This document shows positions 1 to 5,349 of a DNA stretch of 5,654 nucleotides, piece by piece; the first letter of the stretch is position 1; each line of letters starts with the position of its first letter. Below the pieces are notes generated by a model that was not told where the DNA came from, made no database searches, and was given only the letters and a program-made list of their open reading frames with translations. Source of the stretch: Candidatus Omnitrophota bacterium (GTDB lineage Bacteria; Omnitrophota; Gorgyraeia; JABMRN01); assembly GCA_013202515.1 (NCBI GenBank), contig JABMRN010000115.1:1-5654 (forward strand), in the 5' to 3' direction. The position numbers were made by a program, and so were the translations under genes.

Positions 1-421
1 ATGCCTGATATTCTTCTTCTGTTTTACCCTCAAAAGCCTTCAGATTCATTTCAACAAAATGGTCATGATTGTAAAGATATTCTGTATTATCTTCGAATGC
101 AGCCTTATAAGGCTGCCTATCCCTAAGATCCGGATTTGCCTGTGCCAAGTCCTTAAGGCCTTGAGCTGCTATCATAACCTGTAGATACATTGGTTTTTCA
201 CAGAAAAGCGTGCCGTCTAAATCAAAAACCGCTATGCGGTCCTCTTCCGGTACGCACAAGGGGCTGGAAGAATTGCTTACACTTTCAACGAAAGCAATTA
301 TTTTCTCTTTTGTGGCTGTGTTGTTCCAGGACGACAACGGAAGAGAAGTGTCCTCCGCCAAGACTGCAGTTGAAACCAACAAGCAAAAACATACGGCAAG
401 AAATAATCTGATCTTTTTCAT
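1..421 (-). CDS. Secreted HAD-superfamily phosphatase, 3' part cut by window edge
   Basis: The frame opens at the ATG at 421 and runs off the left edge, giving 140 residues of an incomplete protein. Residues 1-22 form a signal peptide: a KK/R start, a hydrophobic core, and an AVLA-E cleavage site of the signal peptidase I type. HAD motif I lies at residues 65-72 (VFDLDGTL), with D67 as the expected nucleophile and D69 as the general acid/base. The following CEKP, and the preceding tryptophan and I-x-x-F-V segment, match a family of secreted HAD phosphatases that usually carry FDNDGTLW-x-E-x-P and are about 300 residues long. Motifs II to IV would lie beyond the window. The likely role is periplasmic phosphomonoester hydrolysis. 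Substrate is unknown. A perfect AGGAGG sits 8 bases before the ATG. The gene starts 17 bases after the porin stop, so the two are almost certainly cotranscribed. Family assignment is firm; specificity is inference. Confidence 0.85.
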   Translation of the reverse strand, partial: MKKIRLFLAVCFCLLVSTAVLAEDTSLPLSSWNNTATKEKIIAFVESVSNSSSPLCVPEEDRIAVFDLDGTLFCEKPMYLQVMIAAQGLKDLAQANPDLRDRQPYKAAFEDNTEYLYNHDHFVEMNLKAFEGKTEEEYQA

Positions 422-429
422 CTAATAAT

Positions 430-435
430 CCTCCT
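430..435 (-). promoter_or_regulatory. Ribosome binding site of the HAD phosphatase gene
   Basis: The minus strand reads AGGAGG here, 8 bases before the ATG at 421 and only a few bases after the porin stop codon (441-439). This perfect site fixes the phosphatase start, and its position supports translation from a shared porin-phosphatase transcript. Confidence 0.85.
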
Positions 436-438
436 TTT

Positions 439-1857
439 TTAATACTCAACCTGACATCTTACTGCAATGATATCGGCATCACCTATACCATTCGGATGGG
501 CATGTACGTAATTAAGCATCACTTTCATGTTGGAATTTAAATACCAGTTTAACCCCACGGTTAAATCCCAAAGAGCGCCACCTTTTACGTCGTGGCTGCA
601 TAAATCAAGGTACGAATACCTTGCTGCAATTTCCCAGGCTCCTGGAGACCATTCCTTCATAGAAAAATTTCTGATGACTTCGGTGCTGCCAAAAGTCCCC
701 CAGAATTTATTATAATTTCTGTGTTCTCCCGTTAAAAAATAACTTGCATATGCATAAAACCCGTTAAAATATCCGACTTTACTGGTGCCCTTAAGGTCTA
801 CAAACGACTGTATGAATTCACTCTGAAGCGAAAATGGCCCGTAAATAAGCGCCGATTCGAGCCCAAGAAGGTTTGCATAGCTTCCGTTAAAGTTGCCTGT
901 ATCTACGAAATTGGGCATTAAGTGTATTTCGGGAGGAGAACTATAACTAAAACTTATCTTATCTTCATCTGCTGAATTTCTGAAGCCATAAGCCGCTCCG
1001 AGATGGACTAGCTTTGCGCCATCCTCTTCATACCACGGAAGGCCCGTAATACGTGTCGCAAAATTAGCAGAGTTGTTAACGGGTATTGCCTGGTCATCTG
1101 CGTTATAGTACGCCGATGATGATATCGTTACCCTTTTGTCAAATGGATTGGCATTAAAGCCTATACCTGTATTCCTGTGTATAGATAAAGCATATGGTAA
1201 GCTTCTTTCCAGAAAGGTGATGTGATTACTCGAGGTCATATCTTCCAGACTGAATGGCTCGGTAAATTGCCCAACCCTTACAAGATCAAGGTAGGGAACA
1301 TTTTTTAATCCTATATAGATATCCCTCATTCCTACTTCACCCCCTGCGAAATCAAGCTGCATCTTATACACTGCTTCCTTGAATAAGCTACCGCTTATAT
1401 AGGCCCGGGCTCTTCTGAATTCTGCAGGATGTATCATCTTACCAAGGCGTGCCTTTACATCAGCATCTTCCGTAGCCCACCCAAAATCTGCCTGAATTCT
1501 AAAACCTGCTTTAAGCTTAAAATTTTCATCCTCTGTTTTATATTGGACGCCGTCTGACCATGTAACAACGAGAGTATCTTTGCCTAGTTCTTTCTTATCT
1601 GCTGAAACAATGGCGCCTTTGGCTGATTTTACTGCTTTCGCCGTAGCCTCAGTTGTTGTATCCAGTTCGCCAATCTTTCTCTGCATTACTTCAATAATCT
1701 TCTGCTGTTCTTTTATCTGTTTTGCCTGAAGATCAACCTGATTTCTCATGACCTTGAGGTCTTGCTTAAGATCAGAAATCTCGTCGGCTGAGGCGCCCGG
1801 TAAAAGACAAAAATTAAAGAGTGGGATTAAAATAATAGCGATTATAATATTTTTCAT
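439..1857 (-). CDS. OprO/OprP-type outer-membrane porin
   Basis: This 472-residue protein is a probable anion- or phosphate-selective beta-barrel porin of the outer membrane. Residues 1-24 are a signal peptide ending in G-A-S-A before D25. Residues 26-68 are rich in K, Q and E with heptad-like hydrophobics and form a periplasmic coiled coil, as in many members of this family. The barrel begins near residue 112 (FKLKAGFRIQADF). The family hallmark is clear at residues 178-233: RDIYIGLK, then VRVGQFTEPFSLE, then ITFLERSLP and RNTGIGF. Near the C terminus, LTVGLNWYLN and MLNYVHAH are also typical. The chain ends in Y rather than the usual F, still an aromatic residue suited to Bam recognition. 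A good AAGGAG lies 7 bases before the ATG and a promoter lies just upstream. It is followed at 17 bases by a secreted phosphatase. Family is secure; phosphate selectivity cannot be read from sequence alone. Confidence 0.93.
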   Translation of the reverse strand: MKNIIIAIILIPLFNFCLLPGASADEISDLKQDLKVMRNQVDLQAKQIKEQQKIIEVMQRKIGELDTTTEATAKAVKSAKGAIVSADKKELGKDTLVVTWSDGVQYKTEDENFKLKAGFRIQADFGWATEDADVKARLGKMIHPAEFRRARAYISGSLFKEAVYKMQLDFAGGEVGMRDIYIGLKNVPYLDLVRVGQFTEPFSLEDMTSSNHITFLERSLPYALSIHRNTGIGFNANPFDKRVTISSSAYYNADDQAIPVNNSANFATRITGLPWYEEDGAKLVHLGAAYGFRNSADEDKISFSYSSPPEIHLMPNFVDTGNFNGSYANLLGLESALIYGPFSLQSEFIQSFVDLKGTSKVGYFNGFYAYASYFLTGEHRNYNKFWGTFGSTEVIRNFSMKEWSPGAWEIAARYSYLDLCSHDVKGGALWDLTVGLNWYLNSNMKVMLNYVHAHPNGIGDADIIAVRCQVEY

Positions 1858-1864
1858 ATGTTAT

Positions 1865-1870
1865 CTCCTT
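1865..1870 (-). promoter_or_regulatory. Ribosome binding site of the porin gene
   Basis: The minus strand reads AAGGAG 7 bases before the ATG at 1857. It supports that start, which also gives a complete signal peptide. Confidence 0.8.
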
Positions 1871-1879
1871 TTTCTGAAT

Positions 1880-1891
1880 TTATACGTATAA
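1880..1891. promoter_or_regulatory. 12-base perfect palindrome over the porin -10/start site, candidate operator
   Basis: TTATACGTATAA is its own reverse complement. It overlaps the predicted -10 box and transcription start of the porin promoter, a usual place for a repressor operator. No regulator is identified in the window, and in AT-rich DNA a palindrome of this kind may arise by chance. Confidence 0.3.
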
Positions 1892-1915
1892 TACCGCATA
1901 CAATTTATAAGTCAA
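1888..1915 (-). promoter_or_regulatory. Sigma70-type promoter for the porin-phosphatase operon
   Basis: On the minus strand, TTGACT (1915-1910) and TATTAT (1893-1888) are separated by 16 bases, close to the sigma70 consensus. Transcription would start near 1881, leaving a leader of about 25 bases before the porin ATG that includes its ribosome binding site. A second -10-like element lies upstream. This is a prediction from pattern only. Confidence 0.6.
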
Positions 1916-1919
1916 TGAT

Positions 1920-1928
1920 ATTATAGCA
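1920..1928 (-). promoter_or_regulatory. Possible second, extended -10 promoter element
   Basis: The minus strand reads TGCTATAAT: a perfect TATAAT (1925-1920) preceded by the TGn extension. No good -35 hexamer stands at 17 bases (TTTTAT is the closest), so activity would rest on the extended -10. It would give a porin leader about 30 bases longer than the main promoter does. Confidence 0.35.
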
Positions 1929-2001
1929 TCGCACAGTAGCCGATAAAAAGCATAACAAGGATTTAGATCAATACCCCTCAGACAACAATCTTATCCATTA
2001 A

Positions 2002-2862
2002 TTAGCTTCCCTTATCCTTATAAAGACGCTGATCCGCTAATTCGAATATTTCGGAATTATCTTTAAATTTATCATTGTAGCTAGCAATACCCGCACTGAC
2101 GGAAAAGGAAAGAGGTTTCTTATCCCTACGAAAGGCAAATGTCCTCCCGCTTATATTCGATTTGAATCTTTCTACCGCTTCTTTTGCCTGTTTCCCTTTT
2201 GTTTCCGGCATTATGATTACAAATTCATCGCCGCCATACCTTATAATTACATCAGATTTCCTAAATGTATCCTTGGCTATTTTGGCAAATTCTTTTAATA
2301 TAAAGTCACCGGCAACGTGACCTTGCGTATCGTTAATCCGTTTCATTCCATTTACGTCAATTGCAGCAACAGAAAAAATTTTCTTGTATCTCTTGGCCTC
2401 ATCAAAAAATATTCTAAGCTGCCTTTGGAAAAAATTCACGTTGTAAAGACCGGTAAGCCCGTCTGTCATGGCAATCTTTTCATAGAAACTCTTTCTGTTC
2501 AATATAGAATCGATACGGGCAAGAAGTTCCTCCGAATTAAAGGGCTTTATAATATAGTCGTGTGCACCGAGAGAGAATCCCTTAACCTTATCTGGTGTTT
2601 CATTCTTTACTGTTAGAAATATAACAGGTATATCTACCGTCAGCGAATCTTCATTTAATTGGGCTTTAGCTTCAAAACCGCTCGTATCAGGCAATATGAC
2701 ATCAAGAAGGATAAGATCCGGCATTATATTTCTTGTCACATCAAGAATATTCTTGCCTTCTTTAGTTATAAAGGTATCATATCCGACGCTTGTAAGGATG
2801 GAGATGAGGATTCTTACAAAGCTTTTTTCATCATCAACAATTAGAATTTTCTTCTTTGACAT
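2002..2862 (-). CDS. Response regulator with GGDEF output (diguanylate cyclase, PleD/WspR-like)
   Basis: This 286-residue cytoplasmic protein has two domains. Residues 5-122 are a receiver (REC) domain with the acidic pair D10/D11, phosphoacceptor D54 (in LLDV), T84 and K106 (IKPF), so all key phosphorylation residues are present. Residues 131-284 are a GGDEF domain, opening with DGLTGLYN and D169/N177/D186 in the nucleotide- and metal-binding segment. The catalytic loop is intact (YGGDEF, 209-214). An inhibitory I-site RxxD (R201 to D204) stands five residues before it, which predicts product inhibition by c-di-GMP. It should make c-di-GMP from two GTP when phosphorylated. The chain ends soon after ADQRLYKDKG, slightly short of the usual tail. 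An AGGA site lies 9 bases before the start, and the gene starts 20 bases after the MscS-like gene. No histidine kinase is seen nearby. Confidence 0.95.
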   Translation of the reverse strand: MSKKKILIVDDEKSFVRILISILTSVGYDTFITKEGKNILDVTRNIMPDLILLDVILPDTSGFEAKAQLNEDSLTVDIPVIFLTVKNETPDKVKGFSLGAHDYIIKPFNSEELLARIDSILNRKSFYEKIAMTDGLTGLYNVNFFQRQLRIFFDEAKRYKKIFSVAAIDVNGMKRINDTQGHVAGDFILKEFAKIAKDTFRKSDVIIRYGGDEFVIIMPETKGKQAKEAVERFKSNISGRTFAFRRDKKPLSFSVSAGIASYNDKFKDNSEIFELADQRLYKDKGS

Positions 2863-2882
2863 TGACTTAATTCCTAAAGATT

Positions 2883-3719
2883 CTATCTTCTGCGCTGGCG
2901 TTTTACGATTTTTCTTGCAAGTTCGACATTCGGAACAAGTATTTCTTTATCACCACTTTTAAGAGTGGTAGAAACTAAATCTATTTTTTCTACCTCTCCT
3001 GTTATTGAATCAAAGGATACGATATCGCCCTGGCGATATTCCTTGATTACATATTTTCTGCATAATACTGATGCTATGAGATCCTTTCCTCCGACCACAA
3101 AGGCAAGAAAAAAGAGTAATGGAATAACTATAAATATGACCACGAAAAATTCAGTGACAGCCGAAGAGGTAAATCCGAGATATTGAATAGCCAACATTAC
3201 GGCAAATCCTATTATTATATACCGTGCGCCGGAACCGAGCAATCTGTAGAATGGCATGTTAGCCAGATGCATGGTTTTTTCAACCACATTATATATAAAT
3301 CTGCCTATGAAAATGGCAAGCCCTATGAAAATGGTGGCAACGATAAGTTTTGGGATGTAAAGTATGGTTCTCGTCATGAATTCCGCGGTAATTTTCATAT
3401 CTATGGCTTCTGAAGCTATAACAAGTGCTGTAAGAAAAACAATCCAATAAAATAATAACCCTACCATTTGGGATGGTTTTTTTGTAATTTCGCCTTTCAG
3501 CAGAAACGCTTTAAAGCCTATTTTTTCGCATAGTATATCAAAACCAAATGCCCTTATAAGCTTTGAAATAATCGTCTTTATTATTATCGCTATTATCCAA
3601 CCTACAAAAATAATACCGATCGCAAAAAGAATGCCGGGTCCCAGCTTAACAACAAATTCATTCATTTGATTCAAGAATTGAGCCATGAGATTCTGAAATA
3701 CTTCTCTGATATCCGGCAT
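2883..3719 (-). CDS. Small MscS-like membrane channel protein with conserved TM-helix repeat
   Basis: This 278-residue inner-membrane protein has about five hydrophobic helices, near residues 28-50, 86-103, 121-145, 165-183 and 187-208. The first helix and what follows (PGILFAIGIIFVGWIIA, then R-A-F-G-F-D and E-K-I-G) match the conserved TM-helix repeat of small-conductance channel relatives. After the last helix, residues 226-270 (YRQGDIVSF, GEVEKIDLVSTTL, ILVPN) match the MscS beta domain. The chain stops just after it, so the large C-terminal alpha/beta vestibule domain of E. coli MscS is missing. The likely role is ion or solute flux, possibly during osmotic downshift; gating and selectivity are not shown. 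A GGGAGG (3732-3727) precedes the ATG by 7 bases, and the gene starts 14 bases after the MFS gene. Family is good; function is inferred. Confidence 0.85.
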   Translation of the reverse strand: MPDIREVFQNLMAQFLNQMNEFVVKLGPGILFAIGIIFVGWIIAIIIKTIISKLIRAFGFDILCEKIGFKAFLLKGEITKKPSQMVGLLFYWIVFLTALVIASEAIDMKITAEFMTRTILYIPKLIVATIFIGLAIFIGRFIYNVVEKTMHLANMPFYRLLGSGARYIIIGFAVMLAIQYLGFTSSAVTEFFVVIFIVIPLLFFLAFVVGGKDLIASVLCRKYVIKEYRQGDIVSFDSITGEVEKIDLVSTTLKSGDKEILVPNVELARKIVKRQRRR

Positions 3720-3726
3720 GACAATA

Positions 3727-3732
3727 CCTCCC
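3727..3732 (-). promoter_or_regulatory. Ribosome binding site of the MscS-like gene
   Basis: The minus strand reads GGGAGG, 7 bases before the ATG at 3719. It lies directly after the MFS stop codon (3736-3734), as expected for an internal operon gene. Confidence 0.8.
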
Positions 3733-3733
3733 T

Positions 3734-5251
3734 TTATTCTTCTTTAAAGAAATTTATTATTTTCTCTATAGGCTTTCTTACCATTCTATCTACTGCATCT
3801 AACGCTTTGCCTATTTTCGCTTCAGATTTATCCGCAAGCCTATCTGTAATCATATCTATCTGTGTTAATGCTCCTTTGGTTTTTTTAATATTTAGCATCA
3901 TAAAATCAGTAACGCTAGCCACACCCGTTTGGGGATTGAGATCGTTTGTAAGCTGCATAATCACGGCTATCGGTGTTGCGGCCTTCGGTTCTTTTACTTT
4001 CAGAATAAAGAAAACAGTCAACGCCTGCAAAATCGATGAAAGGATAAAAAGCATTTGTAAATTTGATATATCATATCCTGCAATATTGAAGCTGAAATTC
4101 TTAAGAAACCCTAAAAGGCTTCCTCCTATTATTGGTGCAATAGCACCGGTAATTCCTGTGAAAGCTGCAAAAAGCGCCAGGTATGCCGACCGCCCTTCCG
4201 CCGAAGAAAGCCTAACAAGCATGTTAAATTGCGAAAGTGTTGTTCCTGCCATGAAGGCTCCCGATAGCATATGGGCTGTCAAAAGAGGGAGATAATAACT
4301 ATTGGGAAGCGGAAGTATCCATATAAATGGAACAGCTATAAGAAACCATCCGGAAACAATAATAATGGGTTTATTGCCAAGTTTATCCGAAATAGGACCC
4401 CAGATATTCATTGCAAAAACAGTCGCTAATGTTGCCAGGGTCGTAAACACCGTAATGGTCGCGAAGCTGATCTTGAGATTTTGGATCATAAATACAGCAT
4501 AGAAAGGCGCTGCTAATTGAATGGCAAACATCCATGCAGAGACAAAAATAAGAAGCATCAGAAAATTTTTATCTTTTAACGGTTTTAGTAATACGGCAAA
4601 ATTATCCGGTGCCTTTTTAATAACCTTATCGGCCTCTGGGATAAGATAGAGGTATATTGCACCGGCCAAACCTGCTATTATCCCCAAAGCAAACAATATT
4701 ATGAAACCATACGGATTGGTTTTCGAAAATAGATTTCCCCATACCGTCAGAAATTTACCTCCGAGAAGAACGGCTACCATCGCAGCGCCATACATAACCA
4801 TATTGCGTTTACCAAAGTATGATCCCAGGATATTGTCCGGAACAAGATCGCTCGTCCACGCAAGCCATGCAACGCCTGAAAAGGCCGCAAATAAAGAAGA
4901 TACAGCAAGTGTCCCAGCCAAAATCCATATTTTCCAAACATCTACCGAAGAAAATATTACAAAGGGCAACAGAATCACCGGAATCCAGACTATTCTGCTT
5001 GCTATAACGGTATATATACAGAAATTCTTTCTTTCTCCTCTTTTTTCGATAATATAGGCCCCCATAATCTGGAAAATATTGGCAATCATGGGAAGCGAGG
5101 CAAGTATTCCTATTTGAATATGAGTTGCATTTAGAACGTTGAGGGCAAATCCGGTAAGTATTATTCCACCTAGAAAGGCTCCTGCAATTGCCGAAAATCC
5201 ACCGTCGATAATAGAGTAATCAAGCGCCTTTTTTTGAAGCTTGGGATCCAT
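3734..5251 (-). CDS. Major facilitator superfamily transporter with long C-terminal tail
   Basis: This 505-residue protein has about twelve hydrophobic segments between residues 12 and 418 and is an inner-membrane secondary transporter. The MFS loop signature appears in both halves: GAYIIEKRGERK after TM2 (64-75), where the usual aspartate is E69, and the better match GPISDKLGNK (285-294). YFGKRN (145-150) lies in the central loops of the first half. Residues 419-505 form a polar, charged tail of about 85 residues with amphipathic helix character, longer than usual. Substrate cannot be told. The ATG is preceded in frame by a TAA 27 bases upstream (5278-5276), with no other start between. The site before it (a run of A, then GATAG) is a poor ribosome binding site. 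Translation may therefore be coupled to the small frame that ends 5 bases earlier. The family is secure. Confidence 0.9.
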   Translation of the reverse strand: MDPKLQKKALDYSIIDGGFSAIAGAFLGGIILTGFALNVLNATHIQIGILASLPMIANIFQIMGAYIIEKRGERKNFCIYTVIASRIVWIPVILLPFVIFSSVDVWKIWILAGTLAVSSLFAAFSGVAWLAWTSDLVPDNILGSYFGKRNMVMYGAAMVAVLLGGKFLTVWGNLFSKTNPYGFIILFALGIIAGLAGAIYLYLIPEADKVIKKAPDNFAVLLKPLKDKNFLMLLIFVSAWMFAIQLAAPFYAVFMIQNLKISFATITVFTTLATLATVFAMNIWGPISDKLGNKPIIIVSGWFLIAVPFIWILPLPNSYYLPLLTAHMLSGAFMAGTTLSQFNMLVRLSSAEGRSAYLALFAAFTGITGAIAPIIGGSLLGFLKNFSFNIAGYDISNLQMLFILSSILQALTVFFILKVKEPKAATPIAVIMQLTNDLNPQTGVASVTDFMMLNIKKTKGALTQIDMITDRLADKSEAKIGKALDAVDRMVRKPIEKIINFFKEE

Positions 5252-5256
5252 TATTG

Positions 5257-5331
5257 CTATCTTTTTTTTCTTAAGCCCTTAAGCAAAACAGCGCCGAGAA
5301 GAAATATTAATATAATTACTAAAACTATAAT
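5257..5331 (-). CDS. Putative 24-residue single-pass membrane peptide, non-canonical ATT/ATA start
   Basis: The minus strand has an open frame that ends at TAG (5259-5257). It encodes a strongly hydrophobic stretch (VLVIILIFLLGAVLL) followed by KGLRKKR, a typical one-helix membrane protein with a positive cytoplasmic tail. A perfect AGGAGG (5342-5337) lies 5 bases before ATT (5331) and 8 before ATA (5328). There is no ATG, GTG or TTG where one is expected, so the start would be non-canonical. The frame is also in phase with the upstream cobalamin-binding gene past its TAA, so rare stop readthrough would fuse them. The stop is 5 bases before the MFS ATG, which lacks a good site of its own. Alternatives are a decayed small gene or a leader that serves only MFS translation. 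Family unknown. Confidence 0.45.
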   Translation of the reverse strand: MIVLVIILIFLLGAVLLKGLRKKR

Positions 5332-5336
5332 AGCGA

Positions 5337-5342
5337 CCTCCT
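5337..5342 (-). promoter_or_regulatory. Strong orphan ribosome binding site upstream of the small membrane frame
   Basis: The minus strand reads AGGAGG, lying 7 bases past the cobalamin gene stop. It is 85 bases before the MFS ATG, far too distant to serve it directly, and no canonical start codon follows at a usable distance. Its best explanation is initiation at ATT or ATA of the hydrophobic 24-codon frame. Confidence 0.55.
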
Positions 5343-5349
5343 GCGAGTT

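Noticed and set aside
190..425. Two overlapping plus-strand frames at the left end
   Set aside because: They lie opposite the secreted HAD phosphatase, whose signal peptide, DLDGT motif and AGGAGG site show the minus strand is coding.
1959..1996. Possible terminator after the response regulator gene
   Set aside because: The minus strand can pair GGAT/ATCC and AGAT/ATCT around a loop of 19 bases, with a U-rich stretch 10 bases later. The stem is short, AT-rich and interrupted, so it is not convincing. Readthrough into the porin gene remains possible.
1858..2001. Pho box upstream of the porin
   Set aside because: No tandem CTGTCAT-like repeats at 11-base spacing were found on either strand, despite the OprO/OprP family assignment.
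3666..4295. Long 209-codon open frame on the plus strand
   Set aside because: It lies entirely antisense to the MFS gene and the start of the MscS-like gene, both with strong family matches. It has no recognised family features. It is a shadow of the real coding strand.
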